A DNA stretch of 51,143 nucleotides. Source: Clostridiaceae bacterium JG1575 (GTDB lineage: Bacteria > Bacillota > Clostridia > Clostridiales > Clostridiaceae). Both the position numbers and the translations under genes were made by a program. Positions within the stretch are counted from its first letter, which is position 1, and each line of letters opens with the position of its first letter. The stretch spans positions 1 to 51,143 of the forward strand of contig LQGW01000057.1 of the NCBI GenBank assembly GCA_002838815.1, given 5' to 3'. Below the pieces are notes generated by a model. It was not told where the DNA came from. It did not search any database and was given only the letters and a program-made list of their open reading frames with translations. Positions 25,437 through 34,554 of the stretch are shown here, one piece after another.

Positions 25437-25895
25437 TTACTTCTCGCGCTGTCCTAGAATGTCTTCTTTATTGGGAATATCTGCCAATCCGTCCGCACGG
25501 TTGCTGTAGGTGCCCTGAGCTTTGGTCAAATCAAAGCGGCGCTCGCCCATATCCGTAGAGGCATGGACAAAGCCCTTGGGATCGTTGGGATCGCCAAAAG
25601 AAGCCTGGGCAAGAGAATCGCTGGACATCGCTCGCTCCCCGTCTCCTTCTTCGGGTGGAATCGGCGCGTCCGTCTCATCCCCTTCGAGAACCCCTCCCCT
25701 CATGGAATCCAACGTCAGGTTCTCCTTTGCACCCTTGGGTTGCTCCTGGGGTTCGGTGCCGGTGAGGACATCCTCAGGCAACAGATCGTCCTGCAAACTG
25801 GCCGAGTCCTCATGATAGCTGCCTCGAGCTTTGGTCAGATCAAAGCGGCGCTCGCCCATATCTGGTGTTCTTCCATACTTGTCTTTCTCAGTCAT
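25437..25895 (-). CDS. Hypothetical hydrophilic protein with two GERRFDLTKA repeats
   Basis: A 152-residue, acidic and probably disordered protein. A 16-residue unit beginning DMGERRFDLTKA and ending in Tyr occurs at 12-27 and again at 115-130. A related GERSYDL segment ends the neighbouring stress-type protein. GGGAGG lies 7 nt before the start at 25895; an ATG at 25922 lacks one. There is no signal, membrane helix or known domain. It follows the YflT-domain gene by 54 bp in the same direction and is ended by a terminator at 25328, so the pair is likely one operon. I do not know its function; the repeated unit looks like a binding motif. Confidence 0.82.
   Translation of the reverse strand: MTEKDKYGRTPDMGERRFDLTKARGSYHEDSASLQDDLLPEDVLTGTEPQEQPKGAKENLTLDSMRGGVLEGDETDAPIPPEEGDGERAMSSDSLAQASFGDPNDPKGFVHASTDMGERRFDLTKAQGTYSNRADGLADIPNKEDILGQREK
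25517..25553 (-). repeat. 37-bp direct repeat, copy coding the C-terminal GERRFDLTKA unit
   Basis: Matches the copy at 25826-25862 at 36 of 37 positions; both are in the same frame of one gene. Confidence 0.9.
25826..25862 (-). repeat. 37-bp direct repeat, copy coding the N-terminal GERRFDLTKA unit
   Basis: Matches 25517-25553 with one mismatch, suggesting recent internal duplication or strong constraint. Confidence 0.9.
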
Positions 25896-25949
25896 TTTGT
25901 GTTCCTCCCGTTGGCTTTTCATCGTTGAAGTTCGGTTGATGAACTGGTG

Positions 25950-26729
25950 TTACTTTTTATCCTCGAGGTCGTAGGAGCGCTCCCCATAAACGTCCAAATC
26001 CTCTAAATGAGGCCGGGGATTGGGCTCACGAGGATCCTCGGACGGCTCGTGATCTTCCTTTTTCAAAGCAACCTCTGATTCTAAAGGCGGCCGCTGCTCC
26101 AGGAGGTCTCCTTCTTTTTTAGGAACTGGCTCAAAGGCTTCCTTGGGTAAATCCTGGGGGACCTCCTCCAAGGCAGGCTCCTTGGGCAGATCCAGTGGCT
26201 CCGAAGGTTCCACGTGATGTTCCAGTTGCCTTTTCTGGTCCCGATGGGCGTTGGTCAGATGCGGCAGAACTTCTTCGAAACGGTCCTCATGAACATCAAG
26301 GTAGACGATGACATCGCCGGCTTGGAACCGCTCGTCCAAATAACGCGCTTCCTCTTCAGAGACGGTGGCGTCCACAATGGCTCCGCCCAAAAGCCCAATG
26401 GTGCCGCCCAAGGTTCCCCCTGCAATGACGCCGCTTAACGTCGCGGCAATGGGTCCTGCAACCAAGAGAGGGCCAATGCCCGGAATGGCGAGAACGCCCA
26501 ATCCGGCCAAAAGCCCGGCGACCCCGCCTACGGTGACTCCGGTGAGGGTTCCTCCCTTGACGCCAGCTTCCGTCGCCGTGGGATCTTCTTTGGGAATCTC
26601 CCGTCCTTCAGTATTTTTGGAAATCAAGGAAATATCCTTGGCGTCATAGCCCATGCTCAATAGTTTCTCTACTGCGATGCTCGCTTCCTTGTGTGAGGGA
26701 AATACGCCGAATACTCGTTTGTGATTCAT
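25950..26729 (-). CDS. YflT-domain (general stress protein 17M-like) protein with glycine zipper and C-terminal GERSYDL motif
   Basis: A 259-residue protein. Residues 1-40 (FGVFPSHKEASIAVEKLLSM, then YDAKDISLISK) match the heat-induced YflT/17M stress domain. A Gly/Ala/Val-rich stretch at about 55-120 repeats GG and GxxxG patterns typical of glycine zippers that insert in membranes. A further acidic part (140-240) is rich in Pro-Glu-Lys, and the final 16 residues hold DVYGERSYDL, like the repeats in the next gene. AAAGGAAGGG lies 6 nt before the start at 26729. Both genes presumably respond to stress; a TGCTATTCT extended -10 near 26807-26812 is a candidate promoter. Confidence 0.82.
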   Translation of the reverse strand: MNHKRVFGVFPSHKEASIAVEKLLSMGYDAKDISLISKNTEGREIPKEDPTATEAGVKGGTLTGVTVGGVAGLLAGLGVLAIPGIGPLLVAGPIAATLSGVIAGGTLGGTIGLLGGAIVDATVSEEEARYLDERFQAGDVIVYLDVHEDRFEEVLPHLTNAHRDQKRQLEHHVEPSEPLDLPKEPALEEVPQDLPKEAFEPVPKKEGDLLEQRPPLESEVALKKEDHEPSEDPREPNPRPHLEDLDVYGERSYDLEDKK

Positions 26730-27216
26730 CAAAAACCCTTCCTTTCCCATTCATTAATCGCGGTGCGTTGGTTCTTTTCCAAGAACCATGGCTTTTGCTT
26801 ATTTTTAGAATAGCATGAAGATGCGACAAATCTACGAACATCGACCCCCTGGTTGTTATGTTTTTATGAAAGCTGGTCATGATTTGGTTTCAATTTTGCA
26901 AAAGGCACTTGTGTTTTTATCCCTTCACCCCCTGGAATGTTTGCGGTTTTGTCCTTTTCGGATAAATCAAGCCTCTCTCCTGTTTATGGGGCTCTTTTGA
27001 AGGCCCAAGGTTTTGATCCATTCACGTCCAGGGCCACTTGTGGAATCCAAAGAATATCTTTTATTTGCCATAAGAACCCTTAAGAGAACATTTAGGATGC
27101 TCGTGTCCCTTCAAAAAACACAAGGGACTCGTAGATCTCTCCCTCGAACGATTCTTAACGTCCCCAGGGGCTGGCTTCAATTTTGCCCAACACACCGACT
27201 GCTCGCAAGAAGCTAT
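26730..27216. other. AT-rich intergenic region
   Basis: About 490 bp between the stress pair and the end of the polysaccharide operon. It is richer in A+T than its surroundings, with no gene that has a ribosome site. It probably carries the promoter of the stress pair (extended -10 at 26807-26815 on the minus strand). I see no clear terminator for the polysaccharide operon here. Confidence 0.4.
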
Positions 27217-28548
27217 TTAAATAAGGTGTGGAGGGAGAGGTTCCTCAGGGTTTTTGGCGGTTTTTTGCTTCTTTTGGGGATTCCAGCTCAGCAGGAGGGC
27301 GGCCACAAAGAAGGCAAAGAGACCGTGAGTCAATAGTAGGGTCCCCATGAAGGAAGAATTCATGACGTAGAGGAAGGTCATGGGGACGCCAAACCATGCG
27401 GCGGGCCACTGTGTTCGCTTGAGTACCCAGGCGAAGAAGATCATCAAAAGGAACGGCAGAACCAACGCCCAGTAGCCGCCATGGAGGAAGGCGTCGGAGA
27501 CGATGCCCACGGAGGCATTGTTCCCAGGCTCTTTCAAAATGGCTTCCCCCATCCATGTTTGGATGGACGGATAGCCTTTGGTGCTTAAAAAAGCCTTCTG
27601 CGCCGCTCTGCCCCAACCTACGGGTTGTCCCGAAAATTCCAGATAATAGACCCGATTGAGCATGGCGGGGACAAAGACCACGCGCCGAAGAATCAGTTCG
27701 TACAAATGGACGGATCCCCGAAGGATGTACTCCAAAATGGACAGGCCGGCCAAAAGGTTCATAGCCCCTAAAAAACCCAAGCCTTGATCCTTTAGACGTC
27801 GGATGATGTAGAAAAACACTACGAGGACCAGGACAAAAAGATCCGTCTTCACCGCCGTACAAAGGTAGAGATAAAGGGACGCCACCACGGCAAAGGCGGC
27901 GGATGGATACCGCTTGAGATCCAAGGATAGTAGGAGCAGCAACGGGAAGATCACTCGCGTCAGTTGGTTTTTTAAGTATGCGTGTACGGGCGTAGCCAGC
28001 GCCAACAAGGCTCTGCGCTCGGCATACACATCTCCCAAAAGGAAGAGGCGTGGCGAAACAAAAAAACCATAGCGCAAAAAGAAAATCAAAAACCCCACGG
28101 CAGACAGGGCCAATAGAATGCGTTGCGCCCGCGCTTGCTGTTGGTCCTCCAGGCGTCCCAGCGGCAAGCGGCCTTTGGGCCAGCGATCCAGTTGCCCCAA
28201 AAAAAGAAGGATCAGGGCGTAGAACAGAGCAAAAATACCCTGGCGGTGGCCCGGGGCATAGACGTAGAGAATCACCTCGGGCACGTAATTGAGCACAAAG
28301 AGGATGGGGTACAAAAGAGAGGTGCCGCCCTTGCCCTGCGCTGGTGCACTATACCAAAGGATCAAAAAGGTGACCAAGGACGCCAGAGCGCCCTTAAAAA
28401 GCGTCCCTCCGTCCCCAGGAAACCGCATATACAACTTATGATCAAAAAACGTATGAACGATGGGAATATAGCTGAATAAAAGAGCGAAAAAAAACACCAT
28501 GGCCAGGACGACAAAGGCGGTTTTTTTCGTAAACTTTTGAGGGAACAT
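27217..28548 (-). CDS. Wzy-like oligosaccharide repeat-unit polymerase
   Basis: A 443-residue polytopic membrane protein with about ten to eleven helices and a long extracytoplasmic loop near residues 290-345 rich in Tyr, Arg and His, as in O-antigen polymerases. It would join lipid-linked repeat units on the outer face of the membrane. Sequence similarity in the family is always low, so the call rests on topology and context: last gene of the operon with a flippase and initiating transferase. The start at 28548 has AGGAGG 6 nt upstream; a longer frame from 28623 does not. Confidence 0.75.
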   Translation of the reverse strand: MFPQKFTKKTAFVVLAMVFFFALLFSYIPIVHTFFDHKLYMRFPGDGGTLFKGALASLVTFLILWYSAPAQGKGGTSLLYPILFVLNYVPEVILYVYAPGHRQGIFALFYALILLFLGQLDRWPKGRLPLGRLEDQQQARAQRILLALSAVGFLIFFLRYGFFVSPRLFLLGDVYAERRALLALATPVHAYLKNQLTRVIFPLLLLLSLDLKRYPSAAFAVVASLYLYLCTAVKTDLFVLVLVVFFYIIRRLKDQGLGFLGAMNLLAGLSILEYILRGSVHLYELILRRVVFVPAMLNRVYYLEFSGQPVGWGRAAQKAFLSTKGYPSIQTWMGEAILKEPGNNASVGIVSDAFLHGGYWALVLPFLLMIFFAWVLKRTQWPAAWFGVPMTFLYVMNSSFMGTLLLTHGLFAFFVAALLLSWNPQKKQKTAKNPEEPLPPHLI

Positions 28549-28597
28549 GGGAGACCTCCTGGATGGAAGGAGGCCCTCCATCCATTTCTTGGTTTGA

Positions 28598-29707
28598 TTA
28601 GGGTTCTTCGTGGAGCTGTTCAATCAAAATATGGGCAATCTGTCGCGAGGCCGTCCCGTCCCCGTAGGGATTGGACGCTTGGCTCATTGCCTGGTAGGCC
28701 TCGGGATCATCGAGTAAGGTCGTGATGGCTTCGTAGATGGCCTCCTCTTGCGTCCCCACAAGGCGCAGCGTACCCGCCTCCACCCCTTCGGGGCGTTCGG
28801 TGGTGTTGCGCATCACCAAAACCGGAATGCCCAACGCCGGCGCTTCTTCTTGGATGCCTCCTGAGTCCGTCAGCACCAGGGTGCTTCGGGCCATGAGGTT
28901 GTGGAAATCCAACACATCCATGGGCGGCACCATGCGAAGATTGGAAAGATCCCCCAACTTCTCATTGGCCATGGCGCGAATGTCCGGGTTCATATGCAAT
29001 GGATACACCGCTTTTAATTGCGGCCGTTCCACGAGGACCCGCCGCAGGGCATGGAACATCTGCTCCATGGGCTCGCCTTGATTTTCTCTACGATGCGCGG
29101 TCACTAATAGAAAGCGGTCGCCTGCGACCCAGTCCAGCACCTCGTGGGTAAAATTGGGCCTCACGGTGGTTTCCAAGGCATCGATGGCCGTGTTCCCCGT
29201 CACGTAGACGGTGGCGGGGTCCTTCCCCTCCGCCAATAGGTTTCGTTTGGCTCGCAGGGTTGGTGCAAAGTGAAAGCGCGCCACCACCCCCACGGCCTGC
29301 CGATTGAATTCCTCGGGAAACGGCGAGGCGATGTCATAGGTGCGAAGGCCCGCCTCCACATGCCCCACGGGGATCTGTTCATAAAAAGCGCTCAGCGCGG
29401 CGGCAAAGGTGGTGGTGGTGTCGCCGTGGACCAAGACGACGTCCGGGCGCTCAGCAGCCAGCACTTTTCGGAATTTTTGAAGCACGTTGATGGTCACATC
29501 GTAGAGGGTCTGCTTGGGCTTCATAATGGACAAGTCATAGTCTGGCTTCACGCCAAATACATCCAGGACTTGATGAAGCATCTCCCGATGCTGCCCGGAT
29601 ACGCAGACGATGGTTTGCACATCGCTCCTTCGCTTAAGCTCCAAAACCAAAGGACACATCTTTATGGCCTCTGGCCTCGTGCCGAAGGTGATGAGAATTC
29701 GTTTCAT
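28598..29707 (-). CDS. wecB: UDP-N-acetylglucosamine 2-epimerase (non-hydrolysing)
   Basis: A 369-residue enzyme interconverting UDP-GlcNAc and UDP-ManNAc. Motifs: ITFGTRPEAIKM at the N terminus, VHGDTTTTFA, VGHVEAGLRT, FPEEFNRQ, VTAHRREN and TDSGGIQEEAP (all residues of the WecB active site and allosteric pocket). The WbpI epimerase of the diacetamido-uronic pathway was considered, but the N terminus is of the WecB type. The start at 29707 is chosen by alignment, since GGAGG lies rather far (17 nt) upstream; longer frames lack homology. It lies between the flippase and the Wzy-like gene. Confidence 0.92.
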   Translation of the reverse strand: MKRILITFGTRPEAIKMCPLVLELKRRSDVQTIVCVSGQHREMLHQVLDVFGVKPDYDLSIMKPKQTLYDVTINVLQKFRKVLAAERPDVVLVHGDTTTTFAAALSAFYEQIPVGHVEAGLRTYDIASPFPEEFNRQAVGVVARFHFAPTLRAKRNLLAEGKDPATVYVTGNTAIDALETTVRPNFTHEVLDWVAGDRFLLVTAHRRENQGEPMEQMFHALRRVLVERPQLKAVYPLHMNPDIRAMANEKLGDLSNLRMVPPMDVLDFHNLMARSTLVLTDSGGIQEEAPALGIPVLVMRNTTERPEGVEAGTLRLVGTQEEAIYEAITTLLDDPEAYQAMSQASNPYGDGTASRQIAHILIEQLHEEP

Positions 29708-29848
29708 TTTACCCAAAGCGTGTTTTCCCTCCCCGAAGCGGCGGCAAGACGCCGCATTCTCTTCTCGTAGTGGTCGGCTGCCCAAGGCAGGTCCCCTAGG
29801 GACCGTTCCCTGAGGCAACCGTTGATCCATAGCGTCCCGATGTGAATT

Positions 29849-31633
29849 CTAGCGTTTACGGCCCAAACGTGAGCGCATCATCCCTAAAAGATCCTCGACT
29901 TCCGGGATCCGCATCATAAGGATGGCGACGGTGTAGAGGACCGCTGCGGCGACAATGGCCATGAGCACCCCAAGTTTGGGACCAATGCGGGGCAACATTA
30001 AGGCATACAGTGCATAGGCTCCTCCTCCCATGATGAGGGAAGCGGCGCCGATTTTCAATCCCTTGCCCAACAAGCTGCGGTAGTGAATCTGAAGGGATCC
30101 TTCCTTTTTCAAGGCAATCATCAGCAGTACGGCCCCGATGAGGGCAGAGAGCGACGTAGCTAAAGGCAGTCCATTGAGCCCCATGATTTGGGCTAGAACA
30201 ATGTTCAAGACGATGTTGATGCCTACGGCAATGGCGGCATTAATCGTCGGCGTCTTGGTGTTATTCATGGCGTAGAAGACCCGAGCCAGCACCTCGCGGA
30301 ACGCAAAGCCAATGAGGCCGATGGCGTAGTAGAACACGCCGCCGGAGGTTAGGGATACCGCCACCTCATCAAATTTTCCCCGTTGAAACAACAAGCGGAT
30401 GATGGGGTCGGCAAACACCATCAATCCCACAATGCAGGGCAGAACCACCAGGGCCATGGTCACCATGGCGTTGGTCGTCTGCGTCTCAATCCCCTCATAG
30501 TCCTTTTCAATCACCATGCGCGAGAGGCGCGGAAAGATCACCGTGATCACCGAGTAGATGAAGATGCCTTGCACAAACCCATTGAGCTGGTTGGCATAGC
30601 CTAGGGCAGACACCCCAGCCTCCCGCATGACCTGAGAGGCCATGTTTCGGTCTACGATGATGTTGATCTGATTCACCGCGACCCCGAAAATCACTGGCCC
30701 AGCCAGCATTAGAAGATGGCGAAGGTCCGAATCTTTCAAATCAAAGGTCGGACGCCAAGAATAGTTCTTGCGCTTGACGAAAGGAATCAGCCAAACGGTC
30801 TGGACGAGTCCCGCCACCACCACGCCGATGGGCAGCCATTTAAGGTCCCAATGGGCGCCCATGGGAAAGGAAATGAGAAAGACTAAGTTCATGGGAATGC
30901 CCACCATGGCGGGCACCCAGAAATTGTCGTGCATCTGAAGATAGGGTTGCAAAATGTAATTGACGATGGAGAACACGACGCCCCACACCGCAACTTTGGT
31001 GAACCACGCCGTCAGTTCCTGTTGCGCCGGCGTAAAGCCCGAAGCAAAGACCCAGACAAAGAAGTTGGGGAAAATCGCCACGATGAGGCAGAACAAAATG
31101 CCCAAAACCGCACTGACGGTGATGGTGTTGGACATGAAGCGGTGCGCCGCTTTTTCTCCTTTTTCCGAGAGCGTCTTATTATAGGTGGGAATAAACCCAA
31201 CCGCAAGGCCCGTGCCTACCACCATGAGGATGATGACGGGGATGGTTTGAGCGATGCGGTAAGCGCCCGCCACTTCTCCCACCCCAAAAAAACGGGCCAA
31301 GATGACTTCTCTTAAAAAACCAAAAATCTTCGTGAAGGCCGAAAGCACCATGAGCCAAAAGACCGCGGAGCGCGTCGAGGCGCTTTTGGTGGGAAGATCC
31401 TCCAGGTGCACTTGGTCCACCCGTCCCTCCAAATCGTCGGGCATCAGTCCTTCCGCCACTTGCGCCGGGGTCACCGAGGGCGGGTAGATCTGAGCGAACA
31501 GCCGTTCCTCCTCCCGCTCATGATAGGCCAAAAGATCCCTTTTCAGCTTTTGAGACGTTTCTCGGGAAAACCCGGAAAACGAGCCGTCCCGCGGGCGGTA
31601 GGGATCGCAAGACGCGGGATTATTTCGTTTCAT
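29849..31633 (-). CDS. murJ: MurJ-type (MOP superfamily) lipid-linked oligosaccharide flippase
   Basis: A 594-residue membrane protein. After a hydrophilic N-terminal extension of about 85 residues come 13-14 helices of the MviN/MurJ family, beginning FWLMVLSAFTKIFGFLREV. Ser/Gly/Arg of the first helix and the RxxNT-like FYAMNNTKTP segment are typical. MurJ flips lipid II for peptidoglycan, but here the gene lies inside a polysaccharide operon in the place of wzx, so it may flip the repeat unit. The extension is unlike the family norm (about 510-530 residues). It overlaps the preceding aminotransferase gene by 14 bp. Confidence 0.88.
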   Translation of the reverse strand: MKRNNPASCDPYRPRDGSFSGFSRETSQKLKRDLLAYHEREEERLFAQIYPPSVTPAQVAEGLMPDDLEGRVDQVHLEDLPTKSASTRSAVFWLMVLSAFTKIFGFLREVILARFFGVGEVAGAYRIAQTIPVIILMVVGTGLAVGFIPTYNKTLSEKGEKAAHRFMSNTITVSAVLGILFCLIVAIFPNFFVWVFASGFTPAQQELTAWFTKVAVWGVVFSIVNYILQPYLQMHDNFWVPAMVGIPMNLVFLISFPMGAHWDLKWLPIGVVVAGLVQTVWLIPFVKRKNYSWRPTFDLKDSDLRHLLMLAGPVIFGVAVNQINIIVDRNMASQVMREAGVSALGYANQLNGFVQGIFIYSVITVIFPRLSRMVIEKDYEGIETQTTNAMVTMALVVLPCIVGLMVFADPIIRLLFQRGKFDEVAVSLTSGGVFYYAIGLIGFAFREVLARVFYAMNNTKTPTINAAIAVGINIVLNIVLAQIMGLNGLPLATSLSALIGAVLLMIALKKEGSLQIHYRSLLGKGLKIGAASLIMGGGAYALYALMLPRIGPKLGVLMAIVAAAVLYTVAILMMRIPEVEDLLGMMRSRLGRKR

Positions 31634-32756
31634 GGAGCGCTTCCTTTAAGGCCGCAATCACAAGCTCTTGGTCCGCCCGGGTGATGTAGGGCGAAAAAGG
31701 CAGGGATAGGACCCGGGAGCATAGATCCCGAGAAACCAAAACGTCGTTCTCCACTGTGGGCACCTGGGCAAACGCGGTTTGCTGGTGCATGCCCTTCGGA
31801 TAATAAACCATGGTGGGAATATTCTTCGCTTTCAAATGGGCCATGACCCGATCCCGGGTCGCGCCATCCGGCAACTGAATGGTGTACTGCGCGTAGGCGC
31901 TGGTGTAGCCTTCCTGGATCACGGGGATCTGAACCACATCCGCCAGGGCCTCGTTGTAGAACGCTGCTGCATCTTGACTGTCCTGGAGTTCATGCGCTAC
32001 CAAGGCCTTGAACTTTTCCAATAAAACAGCCGCCTGCAACGTATCTAAGCGGGAGTTGTGCCCGATGCGTACGTTGTCGTATTTTTCTTTGCCCTTGCCA
32101 TGCACGGCCAAGGATTGGATGCGCGCCGCTAATTCGTCCGAATTCGTAAAGATTGCTCCACCGTCGCCATAGCAGCCCAAAGGCTTGGCCGGGAAGAAGG
32201 ACGTGGTGGCGGCATCGCCAAAGCTTCCAGCGCGGCGCGCTCCGATGGCTCCGGAAAAGCCCTGAGCTCCGTCTTCCAAAAGGAGCAAGTCCTCTTCTTT
32301 ACAGAAGGCTTCCAAGGCCTCATAGTCTGCCGGCAACCCAAAAAGATCCACGGCAATGACCATTCTCGGACGGTGCGTTCCTTCTTTGCGCACCCGCTCC
32401 AGCGCTTTTTTCAACGAGTCCACGCTGATGTTGTAGCTTAAGGGGTCCACATCCACGAACACGGGGGTGGCCCCCACCGTGGCGATGACCTCCGCCGAAG
32501 CAAAAAAAGTAAAGTCTGGCACAAAGACCGCATCGGAGGGGCCCATGCCGAAGCCTTCCAACACCAAACGCAGGGCATCGGTTCCGTTGCCGCAGCTGAT
32601 GCAGTGGCGAACCCCCACATAGGCGGCCAGCTGTTCTTCCAATTCATGGACCTCCGGTCCATTGATGTACTGCGCATTCTCCATTACGGAGAGGACGCGG
32701 GCGTCGATGGCCTCCTTCAACGAGGTGTACTGGGTTTTAAGATCTCGAAATTGCAT
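31620..32756 (-). CDS. wbpE: DegT/DnrJ-type aminotransferase, WbpE-like
   Basis: A 378-residue PLP enzyme. Visible: CGNGTDALRLVL, FFASAEVIATVGA, LLLEDGAQGFSG and the PLP lysine in SFFPAKPLGCYGDGG, followed by HGKGKEKYDNVRIGHNSRLD. In the WbpA-B-E-D pathway it transfers an amino group from glutamate to the 3-keto sugar nucleotide. The start ATG overlaps the stop of the acetyltransferase gene upstream (TAATG), and its end overlaps the flippase gene by 14 bp, so translation is tightly coupled. The frame could be extended 21 codons upstream but without homology. Confidence 0.88.
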   Translation of the reverse strand: MQFRDLKTQYTSLKEAIDARVLSVMENAQYINGPEVHELEEQLAAYVGVRHCISCGNGTDALRLVLEGFGMGPSDAVFVPDFTFFASAEVIATVGATPVFVDVDPLSYNISVDSLKKALERVRKEGTHRPRMVIAVDLFGLPADYEALEAFCKEEDLLLLEDGAQGFSGAIGARRAGSFGDAATTSFFPAKPLGCYGDGGAIFTNSDELAARIQSLAVHGKGKEKYDNVRIGHNSRLDTLQAAVLLEKFKALVAHELQDSQDAAAFYNEALADVVQIPVIQEGYTSAYAQYTIQLPDGATRDRVMAHLKAKNIPTMVYYPKGMHQQTAFAQVPTVENDVLVSRDLCSRVLSLPFSPYITRADQELVIAALKEALHETK

Positions 32757-33346
32757 TACCGCTTCAACTCCTTTAATTCGTGCCCCGGGGACAAAAGATA
32801 CCGGCGGCCGCAAGCGCACGTCAAGCTCTCAGGGAGCCGCTCTCCGCACTCGCACACCCAACCATGCTGACGGGCTGGAACGCCCAGCATCAGGGCATGA
32901 GCGGGCACGTCGGCCGTCACCACTGCTCCGGCCCCGATGAGGCACCAAGCCCCTAAGGTGGTGCCGCAGACGATGGTGGCGTTGGCCCCGATGGAGGCCC
33001 CCGTCCGGACCAGGGTTTTACGATAGCCGGCGGGGCCCTTGGGATATTTGGCGCGTGGGGTCAGATCGTTGGTAAAGACCATGGAGGGACCACAGAACAC
33101 ATAGTCCTCCAACTCCACTCCTTCATAGACCGCCACATTGTTTTGGATTTTCACGCCATTGCCGATTTTCACATGGTTGGACACATTCACGTTTTGCCCC
33201 AATGAGCAGTTTTCACCAATGCGGGCCCCTTTTTGAAGGTGGCAAAAATGCCAGACCTTGGTGCCTTGTCCGATGGTTACATCCTCATCCACATAGCTGG
33301 ATTCGTGCACAAAGGGGGCCCGATGGGCTTGTTTTGATTCATTCAT
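32756..33346 (-). CDS. wbpD: Left-handed beta-helix acetyltransferase, WbpD-like
   Basis: A 196-residue protein made mainly of hexapeptide repeats (for example IGQGTKVWHF, IGENCSLGQNVNV, IGNGVKIQNNVAVY) that form a left-handed beta-helix, with FTNDLTPRAKYP as in WbpD and FdtC-type enzymes. It would acetylate the new 3-amino group using acetyl-CoA. The C-terminal tail (about 160-190) has two CxC pairs (CECGERL and CACGRRY), probably a small zinc-binding finger. GAGGAT precedes the start at 33346. The stop overlaps the next start as TAATG. Confidence 0.88.
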   Translation of the reverse strand: MNESKQAHRAPFVHESSYVDEDVTIGQGTKVWHFCHLQKGARIGENCSLGQNVNVSNHVKIGNGVKIQNNVAVYEGVELEDYVFCGPSMVFTNDLTPRAKYPKGPAGYRKTLVRTGASIGANATIVCGTTLGAWCLIGAGAVVTADVPAHALMLGVPARQHGWVCECGERLPESLTCACGRRYLLSPGHELKELKR

Positions 33347-33395
33347 CGCTTGATCCTCGCTCCCTCTGAGAGGGACTATCGTTGTTCGGGGGCGT

Positions 33396-34544
33396 CTACG
33401 CTCTCGGGGCGTGCGCGGCGTCTTCTTCATGGAGCCGCTCCTTGACGCTCTCCACGTGAGCCACATCGATGCGATCGTTGAAGCGCCCGGTGAAATCCGT
33501 AGAGGCCACATCCTTTAAGGGCAGCTTCACGCAAGCGCCTTGGGCCGCCGATTGATAGATGGCCAACACCAGCTCCAGGGCATCGCGTCCGTCCTGAGCC
33601 GTAACATAAGGGGCCCGTCCCTCTTCAATGGCCTCAATAACGTCGGCGTACAGGGGATTGTGCCCGTACCCGTAGACGTTGGGCGGATTTTCATGGAAGG
33701 TTTTTTTGATTTCTTCAGAATCATCTAAGCCATCGGCAAACATCCATTCCTCAATGAGGTTAACGGATTTTCCACCGGCCTTGACCGTGCCTTCGGTTCC
33801 GAATAAATAGAGGGTTTCCTCGAGGTTTTTGGGAAAAATGTTGGTGGTCCCCTCAATCAGCCCATAGGCACCGGAGCGAAAACGCACCAGGGCCAAGCCC
33901 AGATCTTCTGCTTCAATGAAGGGATGGCGCATGTTGTCGGTGTAAGACACCACCTCCTCGATCTCGCCCCCCATCATCCAGCGGAGCAAGTCGATGTTGT
34001 GGATGCATTGGTTCATCAACGCCCCCCCATCTTGCTCCCAAGTTCCCCGCCACGGGGCCTGGGTGTAATAGGATTCGCCGCGATTCCAGCGAATGTGGGC
34101 CGCGCCGTGCATCATGCGACCAAAGCGCCCTTCTTCCACGGCTTCGCGAATTTTTTGAATGGATTTATTAAAGCGGTTTTGATGGCAGGCACAGACCACC
34201 AGTCCTTGTTCTTTGCTTTTTTTTACGATCTGATCCGCATCGCTCAAGGAAAGAGCGATGGGTTTTTCAATGATCAAATGAACTCCCGAATCCAGCGCAT
34301 TCAAGGCAATGGCTGCGTGTTTGCCCGATTCCGTGCAGATCGCCACCAAATCCAAATCCTCTTGCTCGAGCATGGCTTGATAATCGGTATAGCAAGCCAC
34401 CGTTGGAAGATCAAACTGCGCTTTGGCCTCCTCCATGCGTTCGGGGAGCACATCGCAAATCGCCACGATCTCCAAATGATTTTCCTTTGCCGCCGCAAAG
34501 TGGTTGGCGGAAATCCGTCCGCAGCCAATAATGCCGTATCTCAT
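33396..34544 (-). CDS. wbpB: Gfo/Idh/MocA-family oxidoreductase, WbpB-like
   Basis: A 382-residue NAD-dependent dehydrogenase. The N-terminal Rossmann fold starts MRYGIIGCGRISANHF and continues to VHLIIEKPIALS (about 95). The C-terminal domain has HIRWNRGESYYTQAPWRG and the catalytic-type QCIHNIDLLRWMMG with a conserved His. In the pathway it oxidises C3 of UDP-GlcNAcA. AGGAGG lies 8 nt before the start at 34544. It begins 10 bp after the nucleotide-sugar dehydrogenase stop. The protein ends with a charged tail of unknown role. Confidence 0.88.
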   Translation of the reverse strand: MRYGIIGCGRISANHFAAAKENHLEIVAICDVLPERMEEAKAQFDLPTVACYTDYQAMLEQEDLDLVAICTESGKHAAIALNALDSGVHLIIEKPIALSLSDADQIVKKSKEQGLVVCACHQNRFNKSIQKIREAVEEGRFGRMMHGAAHIRWNRGESYYTQAPWRGTWEQDGGALMNQCIHNIDLLRWMMGGEIEEVVSYTDNMRHPFIEAEDLGLALVRFRSGAYGLIEGTTNIFPKNLEETLYLFGTEGTVKAGGKSVNLIEEWMFADGLDDSEEIKKTFHENPPNVYGYGHNPLYADVIEAIEEGRAPYVTAQDGRDALELVLAIYQSAAQGACVKLPLKDVASTDFTGRFNDRIDVAHVESVKERLHEEDAAHAPRA

Positions 34545-34554
34545 AGCAAGCCTC

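Noticed and set aside
28598-29707. WbpI-type 2,3-diacetamido-uronate epimerase
   Set aside because: The N-terminal ITFGTRPEAIKM and the HGDTTT segment are of WecB/MnaA type; WbpI proteins begin differently.
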